This document shows positions 9,205 to 19,357 of a stretch of DNA of 64,000 bases, piece by piece. The position numbers and the translations under genes were made by a program. The stretch comes from Rhodoferax lithotrophicus (GTDB taxonomy: Bacteria; Pseudomonadota; Gammaproteobacteria; Burkholderiales; Burkholderiaceae_C): the NCBI RefSeq assembly GCF_019973615.1, contig NZ_AP024238.1, forward strand, positions 2,356,001-2,420,000, given 5' to 3'. The notes beneath the pieces were generated by a model. It saw only the letters and a list, made by a program, of their open reading frames with translations, was not told where the DNA came from and did not search any database. How positions within the stretch are numbered: the stretch's first letter is position 1; the number at the start of each line of letters is the position of its first letter.

Positions 9205-10914
9205 ATGAACTATCAGCCCACTTTGTCCGACTTTCACTTTATTCTGCACGAGGTGCTTCAAGCACCGGCCCGGTTGCAGGTGTTGCCCACTTTCACCGAG
9301 GTGGATGCTGACCTGATGCGCCAGGTGCTGGATGAAGCCGGTAAATTTGTCGGTGAAGTCATTGCACCCCTGAGTCGCACCGGCGACGAAGTGGGCTGTC
9401 AGTTTGCCAATGGCCAAGTGACCACCCCGCCTGGTTTCAAGGAGGCTTACCAGGCTTTCTGGCAGGCAGGTTGGCCCGCTTTGGCCTGTGCTCCTGAGGA
9501 CGGTGGCCAGGGTTTGCCTGGCGTTCTTGAAGCCGTTTTGTATGAAATGCTGAGTGCCGCCAACCACGGTTGGACCATGGCGCCAGGCTTGTTGCATGGT
9601 GCTTACGAATGTATCAAACACCATGCCAGCGATGAACTCAAGGCGCGTTACCTGGAAAAAGTTGCCACCGGGGAATGGCTGGCCACCATGTGCCTGACCG
9701 AACCCCATGCGGGCAGCGACCTGGGACTGGTACGCACCCGAGCTGTGCCACAAACGGACGGCAGTTACCACTTAAGTGGTACCAAAATTTTTATCTCAGG
9801 GGCTGAGCATGACCTGAGCGACAACATCATCCACCTGGTGTTGGCACGCCTGCCGGATGCTCCCCCCGGCCCCAAAGGCCTGTCACTGTTTCTGGCACCC
9901 AAATACATGCCCAATGGCGCACGCAACCCGGCGCTGTGTGAGCGTATTGAAGAAAAAATGGGTTTACACGGCAGCGCAACCTGCGTCATGCGTTTTGATG
10001 AGGCTACTGGCTGGATAGTTGGGACACCTGGGCGTGGTTTGAATGCCATGTTTGTCATGATGAATGCCGCCCGGCTGCACGTGGCGCTGCAAGGGATTGG
10101 TTTGCTTGATGCTGCCTGGCAAAAGGCCCATGCCTACGCCCAGGAGCGCCGTCAGATGCGTGCTCCGGGGCGTGACAAATCCAGCATGGAGGCCAGCCTG
10201 ATCATTGAGCACCCGGCCATGCGTCGTATTCTGGACACCCAGCGCGCCTGGATTGACGGGGGCCGTGTGTTGGCCTACACCACGGCACTGGAACTTGACA
10301 TCATCAAACATCACCCTGAAAGCGAACCCAGGATCAGGGCAGAGCGCTGGTGCAGTCTGGTGACACCGGTGCTCAAAGCGGCCTGGACGGAGCAGGCCTT
10401 CAAGGGCAGCAGTGAATGCATGCAGGTTTTTGGCGGCCATGGTTATGTGCGTGAATGGGGGATTGAGCAGATCGTGCGGGATTCACGTGTGAGCATGATC
10501 TACGAGGGCACCAACGAAATCCAGGCGATTGACTTGCTGGTACGCAAGGTGTTGCCTGATGGTGGGGCAGGGTTAACTACCTTGCTGCAGGAGCTTTCCG
10601 ACAAGCTGGTGGGTACGGATGTTGCTGCCGAGACCTTCAAAACACAGGTCACGGTGTTGTGTGCGCTGACCGGCAAGCTGGTACAGGCCAGTGCGCTGGA
10701 TCAACAGTTGCCGTACTGGGTGGCAGACGACTACCTGCGCGCCGTAGCCGTGACCTTGTTGGCATGGGCCTGGGTACAAATCCGGCAGACACCTACAGGT
10801 GATACCTCAGGCCCAGAGTCAGCCCGCTGGCAGCACCCTGAGGCAGCGCTGCAGCACTGGATACTGCCAGAGTTTGCCATGCGCGTGCAGATCATCTCAG
10901 CCAGGCTCCCATAG
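9205..10914 (+). CDS. Acyl-CoA dehydrogenase (DmdC/long-form type)
   Basis: A 569-residue flavoprotein dehydrogenase of the long form with an extra C-terminal region beyond the usual 380-400 residues. Family elements include CLTEPHAGSDLG, MGLHGSATCVMRFDEA, and QVFGGHGYVREWGIEQIVRD followed by IYEGTNEIQA. It would introduce an alpha-beta double bond into an acyl-CoA. Within a hydroxycinnamate locus this suggests use of saturated phenylpropionyl-CoAs, such as those from dihydroferulate or phloretate, which would join the cinnamoyl-CoA route. The substrate is inference. Confidence 0.88.
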   Translation: MNYQPTLSDFHFILHEVLQAPARLQVLPTFTEVDADLMRQVLDEAGKFVGEVIAPLSRTGDEVGCQFANGQVTTPPGFKEAYQAFWQAGWPALACAPEDGGQGLPGVLEAVLYEMLSAANHGWTMAPGLLHGAYECIKHHASDELKARYLEKVATGEWLATMCLTEPHAGSDLGLVRTRAVPQTDGSYHLSGTKIFISGAEHDLSDNIIHLVLARLPDAPPGPKGLSLFLAPKYMPNGARNPALCERIEEKMGLHGSATCVMRFDEATGWIVGTPGRGLNAMFVMMNAARLHVALQGIGLLDAAWQKAHAYAQERRQMRAPGRDKSSMEASLIIEHPAMRRILDTQRAWIDGGRVLAYTTALELDIIKHHPESEPRIRAERWCSLVTPVLKAAWTEQAFKGSSECMQVFGGHGYVREWGIEQIVRDSRVSMIYEGTNEIQAIDLLVRKVLPDGGAGLTTLLQELSDKLVGTDVAAETFKTQVTVLCALTGKLVQASALDQQLPYWVADDYLRAVAVTLLAWAWVQIRQTPTGDTSGPESARWQHPEAALQHWILPEFAMRVQIISARLP

Positions 10915-10949
10915 TTCGGTATGCTCGGGTGATTTTCTGGTCGAATCTT

Positions 10950-11405
10950 ATGGATGAAAAAGTCACCACACCGTTTGTTGAAAAAGTCAACACCCGCTAT
11001 CTTGAAACCCTGGTGGGCTACAACGCCCGCCGGGCAGCTTTGGTCATCATCAGCGAGTTCATGGAGCGCATGGCGATCTATGACCTGCGGACGGTGGATT
11101 TTTCGGTGCTCTCGCTGATCACCCACAACCCTGGCATCACCTCACGGCAGCTCTGCAACACCCTGGGTATCCAGGCACCGAATCTGGTTGGCATGGTGAA
11201 TACACTGGAAAAACGTGACCTGATCAAGCGTCTGCAGCATCCTCATGATGGTCGCGCCATGGGTTTGTATCTGACAGAAGTGGGCGAAAAAATGATGCGT
11301 AATGCCGAAAAAACGGCGGTTCAGCTGGAGCAGCAGGCCACATCCAAATTGTCTGTTGAAGAACGCAAAACCCTGATGAAGCTGCTGAAGAAGATTTACA
11401 AGTAG
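10950..11405 (+). CDS. MarR-family transcriptional regulator
   Basis: A 151-residue winged-helix protein of the MarR family: dimerisation helices at both ends and a recognition region ITSRQLCNTLGIQAPNLVGMV followed by a wing with HPHDGRAMGLYLT. ATG 10950 is preferred over 10929, whose added residues (MIFWSNL) are atypical. In known hydroxycinnamate clusters (HcaR, CouR, FerR) such a MarR protein represses the genes and is released by the aryl-CoA thioester. The same role here is inference from position. Confidence 0.85.
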   Translation: MDEKVTTPFVEKVNTRYLETLVGYNARRAALVIISEFMERMAIYDLRTVDFSVLSLITHNPGITSRQLCNTLGIQAPNLVGMVNTLEKRDLIKRLQHPHDGRAMGLYLTEVGEKMMRNAEKTAVQLEQQATSKLSVEERKTLMKLLKKIYK

Positions 11406-11517
11406 TCAAGCGGCAAGGCCAAGTGTTGCCAACCAGGGGTGCGATGCGTTGACGTGCTGACGCACTTGGGTTCAGAGTCTGCACACTCCAAAGCACAAAC
11501 AGTGCGTCATCATCCCC

Positions 11518-12435
11518 TCACGCCTTCACAATCTTCCCCACCGTTTGCCGAATCAGCGCCAGCGTGGTCTGCTGGGTCAGGGTAGCTGGGCGTAGCGAGC
11601 TGGTGGCCAGCGATACCTTGGTGCGCAGCAAGGGCTCATGGATGGCTTGTACGGTGAATGCCGAGGGCCGGATCGAGTTGGCTACTGCGTGGCGTGACAG
11701 CACCGCGCACCCGGCACCGTCGGCCACCAGATCCAGAATGGCAGATACACCGTCAATCTCCAATGCAATCTTCAGCCGACAACCCAGGTTGGCCATTTCG
11801 GACTCCACATGCATGCGAATGGCGTTGGGGCGGCTGGGAATCACCAATGGCAGTTGTGATACGGCCTGCAGGGTCACAGGGCCGGGCGGCGGATCTTCCG
11901 GCAGTCCGGGTGGACGGCGGCGTACCAGCACCAGATCCTCTTCCAGCAGCGGCGCAATTTCGGTTTCGGCGGTTGGCTGCGCGTTGTACAGCACGGCAAT
12001 GTCCAGCCGTCCGGCCACCAGCGACTCCTGCATGGCTACCGACAGGCCTTCACTGATGGAAATGGTGGCATCGGGCAACTCGGCCCGAAAAGCCCGTGTC
12101 AGCGGCACGGTGAGAATACGCGCCAGACTGGGTGGCAGCCCCACCGCCACGCGCCCGGCCAGCGAGCCACGGATACGGCCCAGTTCCTCCCGCGCACGCT
12201 CCACCTGGTGCAGGATGCCGCGGCCATGCGCCAGCAGCAACTTGCCTGCCTCGGTGGGCAGGGCCCCGCGGCCATTACGTGTCAGCAGGTTTTGCCGTAG
12301 CTCCACCTCCAGCAGGCGCACCTGACGGCTCAGGGCAGGCTGGGCCACGTCCAGCGCAATGGCGGCACGGGTAAAACTGCCGAGTTCGGCCACGCGCACA
12401 AAGTATTCGAGTTGTTTCAGGTCCATGGTGGTCAT
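11518..12435 (-). CDS. LysR-family transcriptional regulator
   Basis: A 305-residue LysR protein with the N-terminal helix-turn-helix (DLKQLEYFVRVAELGSFTRAA...VAQPALSRQVR) and a ligand-binding domain beginning near residue 95. ATG at 12435 or 12426 are both possible; neither has a clear ribosome site. It is divergent from the ModA-like, pobA and lig genes, the usual place for a regulator of the protocatechuate 4,5-cleavage genes (as LigR or PmdR). The likely inducer would be a pathway compound, but nothing in the sequence names it. Confidence 0.88.
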   Translation of the reverse strand: MTTMDLKQLEYFVRVAELGSFTRAAIALDVAQPALSRQVRLLEVELRQNLLTRNGRGALPTEAGKLLLAHGRGILHQVERAREELGRIRGSLAGRVAVGLPPSLARILTVPLTRAFRAELPDATISISEGLSVAMQESLVAGRLDIAVLYNAQPTAETEIAPLLEEDLVLVRRRPPGLPEDPPPGPVTLQAVSQLPLVIPSRPNAIRMHVESEMANLGCRLKIALEIDGVSAILDLVADGAGCAVLSRHAVANSIRPSAFTVQAIHEPLLRTKVSLATSSLRPATLTQQTTLALIRQTVGKIVKA

Positions 12436-12439
12436 TGGG

Positions 12440-12476
12440 AATAACTAGGCGGCCATTATGCCTATTTGAAATAACT
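12440..12476. promoter_or_regulatory. Candidate LysR operator
   Basis: In the gap just upstream of the divergent LysR gene lies an interrupted palindrome, TAGGC-N9-GCCTA (12446-12464), close to the T-N11-A LysR box form. It is framed by two direct copies of AATAACT (12440-12446 and 12470-12476) spaced 30 bp, about three helical turns. Confidence 0.4.
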
Positions 12477-12530
12477 GCTAGTGCCCGGTGGTGCTTTCCC
12501 CACGCATGGGCAAAACCCAGAATTGGGGTC

Positions 12531-13241
12531 ATGCAAAACTCTGCCCTTCCCCCTGTTGCGCCGCCCACCGGCATCTCGTCCATGGCCACGCGCCTGTTGC
12601 TGGCCGACCTTACCCAGGCCTATGCCGAGCGCAGCGGCCAGACCGTGGCCATCGAATCGGTCGGCGGGGTGGATGCGGCCAGGCGGGTGCAAGCCGGGGA
12701 GGCCTTTGACCTGGTCATTCTGGCCTCGGATGCCATGGCCAAACTGGTCGCCGCAGGCCATTTGCGTGCTGACAGCCTGACCCCGCTGGTGTTTTCCGGT
12801 GTCGATGTGGCGGTGCCGGAAGGCAGCCCGGTGCCCGACATCAGCAGCGAAGAGGCGGTGCGCCAGGCCGTGCTGGCCGCGCCCACGCTGGGCTATTCCA
12901 CTGGCCCCAGTGGTGTGGCGCTGGCCAAGCTGTTTGAGCGCTGGGGCATTGCCGAGTTGATCCAACCCCGCATCGTCACCGCACCACCCGGCGTGCCAGT
13001 GGGCAGTCTGGTGGCCAAGGGGGAGGTGGCGCTGGGCTTTCAGCAGCTCAGCGAACTGATCCACCAGCCCGGCATCACCATCGTTGGCCCGCTGCCGCCA
13101 GAGATCCAGATCACCACCACCTTTTCAGCCGCCATGACCACCGGCTGCACCCGGCCGACTGAGGTGCAAGCGCTGCTGGAGTTCATGGCCTCACCGGCGA
13201 CGGCACAGGCCAAGAAGCGCCAGGGCATGGATCCTGTTTGA
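12531..13241 (+). CDS. ModA-like substrate-binding protein without a signal peptide
   Basis: A 236-residue protein resembling molybdate/tungstate-type binding proteins (ISSMATRLLLADLTQAY, GGVDAARRVQAGEAFDLVILAS, GYSTGPSGVALAKLFERWG). ATG 12531 has GGGG 2-5 bases upstream; the frame open from 12435 gives an odd basic N-terminus. Neither start yields a signal peptide, so the protein is probably cytoplasmic. No permease or ATPase gene is adjacent. Genes of this type often sit in protocatechuate 4,5-cleavage clusters of this family, so a ligand-binding or auxiliary role in the pathway seems likelier than metal uptake. Function unknown. Confidence 0.7.
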   Translation: MQNSALPPVAPPTGISSMATRLLLADLTQAYAERSGQTVAIESVGGVDAARRVQAGEAFDLVILASDAMAKLVAAGHLRADSLTPLVFSGVDVAVPEGSPVPDISSEEAVRQAVLAAPTLGYSTGPSGVALAKLFERWGIAELIQPRIVTAPPGVPVGSLVAKGEVALGFQQLSELIHQPGITIVGPLPPEIQITTTFSAAMTTGCTRPTEVQALLEFMASPATAQAKKRQGMDPV

Positions 13242-13242
13242 T

Positions 13243-14519
<1,277 letters not shown>

Positions 14520-14520
14520 A

Positions 14521-14586
14521 TACTATTACTTTAATAGCTTCTTGCGCTTGATTGATAAGGGCTAGAGGCTTAAAACACTTATAAAA
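14521..14586. repeat. Dispersed intergenic repeat, copy 3
   Basis: Fills the pobA-ligJ gap: TTTAATAGCT, CTTGCGCTTG, GGGCTAGAGGC and CACTTATAAA are shared with copy 2, in the same order and orientation. Confidence 0.75.
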
Positions 14587-14597
14587 GGAGTTTAACC

Positions 14598-15629
14598 ATG
14601 ATCATCGACTGCCACGGCCACTACACCACGGCCCCCAAGGCGCTGGAAACGTGGCGCAACCAGCAAATTGCGGGCATCAAAGACCCCGCCGTCATGCCCA
14701 AAGTAGCTGACCTCAAAATCAGCGACGACGAGCTGCGCGAGACCATTGAGAGCAACCAGCTGCGCCTGATGAAAGAGCGCGGCAGCGACCTGACCCTGTT
14801 CAGCCCACGCGCCAGCTTCATGGCGCACCACATTGGCGACTTCAACGTGTCGAGCACCTGGGCGGCCATCTGCAACGAGCTGTGTTACCGCGTCAGCCAA
14901 CTCTTTCCCGAGAACTTTGTCCCGGTGGCCATGCTGCCGCAAAGCCCCGGCGTCGATCCCGCCACCTGCATCCCCGAGCTGGAAAAGTGCGTCAAGGAAT
15001 ATGGCGCGGTCGGCATCAACCTGAACCCCGATCCATCCGGCGGCCACTGGACTTCACCACCCTTGAGTGACAAGCACTGGTACCCGATTTACGAGAAGAT
15101 GGTGGAGTACGACCTGCCCGCCATGATTCACGTCAGCACCAGTTGCAACGCCTGCTTTCACACCACCGGCGCACACTACCTGAACGCCGACACCACCGCC
15201 TTCATGCAGTGCCTGACCAGCGACTTGTTCAAGGAATTCCCCACGCTCAAGTTCCTGATCCCACATGGCGGCGGTGCCGTGCCTTACCACTGGGGCCGCT
15301 TCCGTGGCCTGGCGCAAGAGCTGAAAAAACCGCTGCTGCAAGAGCATTTGCTGAACAACATCTACTTCGACACCTGCGTCTACCACCAGCCCGGCATTGA
15401 CTTGCTCAACACCGTGATCCCGGTGAAAAACGTGCTGTTTGCCAGCGAGATGATCGGCGCGGTGCGCGGTATCGACCCCGAAACCGGTAACTATTACGAC
15501 GACACCAAACGCTACATCGAGGCCAGCAAAATCCTCAGTGACGCAGACCGTCAACAAATCTATGAAGGCAACGCCCGCCGCGTGTTCCCACGGCTGGATG
15601 CCTTGTTGAAAACAAAGGAAGTGAAATGA
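14598..15629 (+). CDS. ligJ: 4-oxalomesaconate hydratase
   Basis: A 343-residue amidohydrolase-fold protein that hydrates 4-oxalomesaconate to 4-carboxy-4-hydroxy-2-oxoadipate in the protocatechuate 4,5-cleavage pathway (PmdE in Comamonas). The metal-binding start [10 protein letters not shown], the [17 protein letters not shown] segment and [19 protein letters not shown] are recognisable. Its stop overlaps the ligK start by 4 bases (ATGA), showing tight coupling. A clear AGGAG site lies before the ATG. Confidence 0.93.
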   Translation: MIIDCHGHYTTAPKALETWRNQQIAGIKDPAVMPKVADLKISDDELRETIESNQLRLMKERGSDLTLFSPRASFMAHHIGDFNVSSTWAAICNELCYRVSQLFPENFVPVAMLPQSPGVDPATCIPELEKCVKEYGAVGINLNPDPSGGHWTSPPLSDKHWYPIYEKMVEYDLPAMIHVSTSCNACFHTTGAHYLNADTTAFMQCLTSDLFKEFPTLKFLIPHGGGAVPYHWGRFRGLAQELKKPLLQEHLLNNIYFDTCVYHQPGIDLLNTVIPVKNVLFASEMIGAVRGIDPETGNYYDDTKRYIEASKILSDADRQQIYEGNARRVFPRLDALLKTKEVK

Positions 15630-16309
15630 ACAACCTCGGAATCGTCAAACGCAACATCAATCGCGCCGACAAGGCTGCAGTAGAAAAACTCTCGCGCTTC
15701 GGCGTGGCCACCATCCACGAGGCCATGGGCCGCGTCGGCCTGATGAAGCCCTACATGCGCCCGATCTACAACGATGCCCGCATCTGCGGCACAGCCGTCA
15801 CCGTGCTGCTGCAACCCGGCGACAACTGGATGATGCACGTGGCCGCTGAGCAGTTGCAGCCCGGTGACGTGGCTGTGGCTGCCTGCACCACCGACAACAC
15901 CGACGGCTTTTTTGGCGACCTGCTGGCTACCTCGTTCCAGGCGCGTGGTGCGGTCGGCCTGATCATTGACGGCGGCGTGCGCGACGTGAAAGACCTCACC
16001 GAGATGAAGTTCCCGGTGTTCTCCAAAGCCATCCACGCCAAAGGCACTATTAAGGCCACGCTGGGCTCGGTCAACGTGCCGGTGGTCTGCGCCGGAGCCC
16101 AGGTCAACCCCGGCGACGTGGTCATTGCCGACATCGACGGCGTGGTCGTTGTGCCCGCAGCCATTGCCCAAAAAGTGGCCGATGCCGCAGAAGCCCGCGA
16201 AGCCAACGAAGGTGACAAACGCGCCATCTTCGCCTCTGGCGTGCTGGGGCTGGACTACTACAAGATGCGTGAAGGCCTGGCCAAAGCGGGTCTGCGCTAT
16301 ATAGATTGA
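15626..16309 (+). CDS. ligK: 4-carboxy-4-hydroxy-2-oxoadipate aldolase
   Basis: A 227-residue class II aldolase of the RraA-like fold (PmdF), cleaving 4-carboxy-4-hydroxy-2-oxoadipate to pyruvate and oxaloacetate, usually also able to decarboxylate oxaloacetate. The family motif [12 protein letters not shown], which carries the metal- and substrate-binding Arg and Asp, is present, as is [17 protein letters not shown]. It is the last step of the ring-cleavage route. Translation is coupled to ligJ through a 4-base overlap. Confidence 0.93.
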   Translation: MNNLGIVKRNINRADKAAVEKLSRFGVATIHEAMGRVGLMKPYMRPIYNDARICGTAVTVLLQPGDNWMMHVAAEQLQPGDVAVAACTTDNTDGFFGDLLATSFQARGAVGLIIDGGVRDVKDLTEMKFPVFSKAIHAKGTIKATLGSVNVPVVCAGAQVNPGDVVIADIDGVVVVPAAIAQKVADAAEAREANEGDKRAIFASGVLGLDYYKMREGLAKAGLRYID

Positions 16310-16348
16310 AGCGCTCTGCCCAGGTGTTACCTGGGCTAGAGCACTAAA
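16309..16348. repeat. Dispersed intergenic repeat, copy 4 (short)
   Basis: A shortened copy after ligK with AGCGCTCTGCCCAGG, TTACCTGGGCTAGAGC and CTAAAT. CCCAGG-TGTTA-CCTGGG forms a 6-bp inverted repeat that could act as a weak hairpin. Confidence 0.6.
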
Positions 16349-16407
16349 TGCCATGAAGCCCCATTCTGCGGGGCATCCCCAAGCTGCAAATTCATAACGC
16401 TAAACCC

Positions 16408-17343
16408 ATGCAAACCATCCCCCAACACTGGCACATCGGCCTGGTCGGCTACGGCGAAGTGGGTCGCATCCTGGCCGAAGACCTGCGCGCCCAAGGTGTC
16501 GCCGTCAGTGCTTACGACATCAAGCTCGACAACCCCGCCACCGCCACCCCCCTGCAAGCCCACGCCACACAACACGGCGTGCAACTGGCCACCAGCAGTG
16601 CCGCGCTGGCCGCTCAAGTTGACTTCATCATCAGCGCCGTCACTGCCAGCCAAACCGTATTGGTAGCCCAGGCTTGCGCGCCTGCGCTGCAGATAGGCGC
16701 CTACTTTCTGGATTTCAACTCCGCATCGCCCGGTGCCAAACAGCGCGCCGCCAGCCTGATCGACGGGGCAGGGGGCCGCTACGTCGAAGGCGCAGTCATG
16801 ACCAGCGTGCCACCCTACCGCATCAAGGTGCCGCTGCTGCTGGGCGGTGGCTTTGCCGCCGAGCTGGCCCCACTCATCAACAGCCTGGGCTTTGCCGCCA
16901 AAGTTGCCAGTGAAAAATTGGGCGTGGCCAGCGCCACCAAGATGTGCCGCAGCGTCATGATCAAGGGCCTGGAGGCCATGGTGATCGAGAGCTTCACCAC
17001 CGCCCGCCACTACGGCGTGGAAGACGCAGTCATCGCCAGCCTGTATGAAACCTTCCCCGGCATCGACTGGGAAAAACAGGCCGCCTACTTCTTCCAGCGC
17101 GTCATCGAACACGGCCGCCGCCGCAGCGAAGAAGTGCGCGAAGTGGCCGAGACCGTGCGTGATGCCGGCCTGACCCCCTGGTCGGCCAGCGGCACGGCCG
17201 AGCGCCAGGCCTGGGTGGCCGACGGCGCTGACCAGGGCTGGTTTGGTGAAAAGGGCACGTCCGAATTTGCCCGCAGCGCGGACTGGCGGGTGGAGGCGGA
17301 TCGGATGCTGGCTCAGGTGAGAGCGCGCCCTTTGACTCCGTAG
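16408..17343 (+). CDS. NAD(P)-dependent dehydrogenase, DUF1932/6-phosphogluconate dehydrogenase-like
   Basis: A 311-residue two-domain oxidoreductase. The N-terminal Rossmann motif is VGYGEVGRILAEDL (near residue 12), and the C-terminal all-helical half resembles DUF1932 proteins (KMCRSVMIKGLEAMVIES, with a plausible catalytic lysine). Related genes are found in lig/pmd clusters, but no step of the standard pathway needs it, since ligC supplies the semialdehyde dehydrogenase. It may reduce or tautomerise a side intermediate. It is the last gene before the toxin-antitoxin insert. Confidence 0.8.
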   Translation: MQTIPQHWHIGLVGYGEVGRILAEDLRAQGVAVSAYDIKLDNPATATPLQAHATQHGVQLATSSAALAAQVDFIISAVTASQTVLVAQACAPALQIGAYFLDFNSASPGAKQRAASLIDGAGGRYVEGAVMTSVPPYRIKVPLLLGGGFAAELAPLINSLGFAAKVASEKLGVASATKMCRSVMIKGLEAMVIESFTTARHYGVEDAVIASLYETFPGIDWEKQAAYFFQRVIEHGRRRSEEVREVAETVRDAGLTPWSASGTAERQAWVADGADQGWFGEKGTSEFARSADWRVEADRMLAQVRARPLTP

Positions 17344-17365
17344 GCATCCGCGAGACTCCTGCCAA

Positions 17366-17821
17366 TCAAACGGGATGTTTCTTGCTGCGTGTCGCTGCTG
17401 GGGCCTCCCACGGATTGACGATGCTCACTCCGGTGGGCTTGAAATCAGCGACGTTGCGAGTGACCACCGTCATGCCATGCACAAGGGCAGTTGCTGCGAT
17501 GAGTGCATCGCGTTCGCCGCGCTTATCGGGTACATGCAAGCGGGCGCAGCGTTGTGCCACGGCGGTATCTACTGGCAGCGTGCGCCCGGAAAACTCAGGC
17601 AACACGTGCTGCTCTAGCCACGCTCGCAACATGGCCCCTTGGGTGGCATCTTTTCGCTCAATCGACAAAACGCCAAGCTCCAGTTCCATGATGGTGATGG
17701 CAGACACAAAGAGGTCAGCGGCATCAACGCTTTGCGTCCATGCCGCAAAGTTCAAATCGGCCTTGCCAAGCCGCACCTTGCGCAGTTCGGACACTACGTT
17801 GGTATCAAGTACAAACATCAT
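17366..17821 (-). CDS. PIN-domain ribonuclease toxin (VapC/FitB type)
   Basis: A 151-residue PIN-domain protein. The acidic residues are in place: Asp in FVLDTNVVSELRK, Glu in ITIMELELGVLSIERKD, and the later Asp in GERDALIAATALVHGMTVVTRN. VapC-type toxins cleave RNA when free of antitoxin. The upstream Phd-type gene overlaps it by 4 bases. The order Phd antitoxin then PIN toxin is typical of FitAB-like pairs. Confidence 0.88.
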   Translation of the reverse strand: MMFVLDTNVVSELRKVRLGKADLNFAAWTQSVDAADLFVSAITIMELELGVLSIERKDATQGAMLRAWLEQHVLPEFSGRTLPVDTAVAQRCARLHVPDKRGERDALIAATALVHGMTVVTRNVADFKPTGVSIVNPWEAPAATRSKKHPV

Positions 17822-18072
17822 GAGAAATCAGCCGGCTGGGCTTCGATGGTCACGCGCGGCGGATCAAATTCGATGTCGGCCATACCCGGCATCGCCAGTG
17901 CATCGGCAATGTTGCGCCGCTGCTTGGTGAGCCGCTGATAGTCCGCAAAGCTCATCAGCACATGAGCCGGTCGGCCTCGATCCGTGATGAACACCGGCCC
18001 GTTATTGGCAGCCCGCTTGGCCTCGCTGGCCCCTTGGTTGAACTCGCGGCTGGTTAAGGTGGTGATGGTCAT
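17818..18072 (-). CDS. Phd/YefM-family antitoxin
   Basis: An 84-residue protein with the Phd fold start (TLTSREFNQGASEAKRAANNG) followed by PVFITDRGRPAHVLMSFADYQRL, standard for Phd/YefM antitoxins. It would bind the PIN toxin encoded downstream and repress its own promoter. An inverted repeat lies 24 bases upstream (18097-18116). Confidence 0.88.
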   Translation of the reverse strand: MTITTLTSREFNQGASEAKRAANNGPVFITDRGRPAHVLMSFADYQRLTKQRRNIADALAMPGMADIEFDPPRVTIEAQPADFS

Positions 18073-18096
18073 GGCGACACCTCGTATGTTTGAATA

Positions 18097-18116
18097 ATGT
18101 AGGTATGTTACTACAT
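18097..18116. promoter_or_regulatory. Candidate operator of the Phd/PIN pair
   Basis: ATGTAG (18097-18102) and CTACAT (18111-18116) form a 6-bp inverted repeat with 8-bp spacing, upstream of the antitoxin start on the minus strand. Such repeats are usual autoregulatory sites for Phd antitoxins. Confidence 0.4.
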
Positions 18117-18199
18117 CAACAGGGTGTCTGTTATTGTCCAGGTGCAGGCTGTTTGTGCTTGCTTAAAAGCCCACCCGAAGTGCGGCTGTATGGCCCGAT

Positions 18200-19357
18200 T
18201 CAACTTGCTGCACTGGCGCTTGCACCGCGCTTGAAGTTGTCATCATTCTTGCTAAACGCCAGGGCATCGTCCAGCAAGCCGGTCAGCCGCAGCAGGTGTT
18301 CTGGCCGATCCAGCATGATCGTGTCTCCCGCACCAATTTCCAGTTTTGAGCGCTTGATCTCGATGCGGTGCGCGTCGGTCAGAGGCATGCAAAAGGCGAC
18401 GGACGACCGCTTTTTGTCACCCCAGTAGCGCACCATCCAGCGGTTGCTTTTACCTTGGTAGAGCACGGTAAAGTAGCTCTCGGTGTCTTTGCCGTGTAAA
18501 TCTTCGTCCGGTAATAACTCCTGGCAAATCTCAAGCACCCGGCGCTCATTGGCGGTAGTGATAATTTTTGAGTTGGTGGGATCGATGGTGGGCGCAGCGG
18601 GATCGATCAATACAACTGGAGCGATCTGTGGCGGCTCCTCAGGTGTCGGTGTCGAAAGCGAGCTGGTCACCATGTCGCTGATCGCCTTAGCCAGGGCCTG
18701 TTTCATGATGGGCTGCACGCCTTCGATGAATTTGGCGGTGAAGGTCCGTTGGATGTTGGCGCGGCCCGCGATGTACTTCACAAAATCGGCATCACACTCG
18801 CGCAACACGGTGGTAATGGAAGCCTTGAATGCGTTGAGGTAAATGTTTTCCTCGGCCAGTGCACGCAAGGCTTCGGGCTGGAATTTATCGTGATGAAATT
18901 GGGCCAATTGGTGAGAGGCATCCTGGGGCGATCCATCAAACTTGATCGTCAGAAACGGCTCACTGTCCATGATATTTTTATTCACCAAGTCGGTGAAGAA
19001 GCGCCATTCGCGCCCGTTTGTGATAGCACCCACGGTCACTTCAGGGGTCGCATTGTAATAACGCGACAGTTGCGGGCAGTGGTTGTTCAAGTTGGCTGAA
19101 TAGCCCTTGGCCTCGATAAACATGACTGGTACGTTGTTGCAAAACAGCGCCTAGTCCACCCGCTCACCCACTTTGACCCCTGGAAAGTCTGATGCGTGCT
19201 CGGCCCTGACTTTGGTAGGGTCATAAGGGTTGAAGCCCAAAATCTCCAGCAGGGGCAGTATCAGCGCCTGCTTGGTGGTCTCTTCTGTGGTGCAGTGCTC
19301 GCCCACTTTCTTGACGTGATCGATGTGCTTGGCGACTTTGGCTATGAAATCGTGCAT
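18200..19357 (-). pseudogene. Type I restriction (HsdR N-terminal)-like protein, broken by an amber codon
   Basis: One frame runs from ATG 19357 to 18200 and would encode about 385 residues, but TAG at 19151-19153 interrupts it. The N-terminal piece ends GVKVGERVD and reading through gives ALFCNNVPVMFIEAKGYSAN, without change of frame. The second half has the HSDR_N nuclease-like core (FIEAKGYS...AITNGREWRFFTDL), and its C-terminal half resembles restriction-endonuclease-like proteins of this family. The aspartate-tyrosine pair usual before ALF suggests TAC changed to TAG. The downstream ATG at 19123 could restart a 307-residue product, but it would lack the first 78 residues. Confidence 0.75.

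Noticed and set aside
11458..11509. TGACGCAC...GTGCGTCA inverted repeat between MarR and LysR genes
   Set aside because: Only 8 bp with 36 bases between, convergent genes, no T run; not enough to call a terminator or operator.
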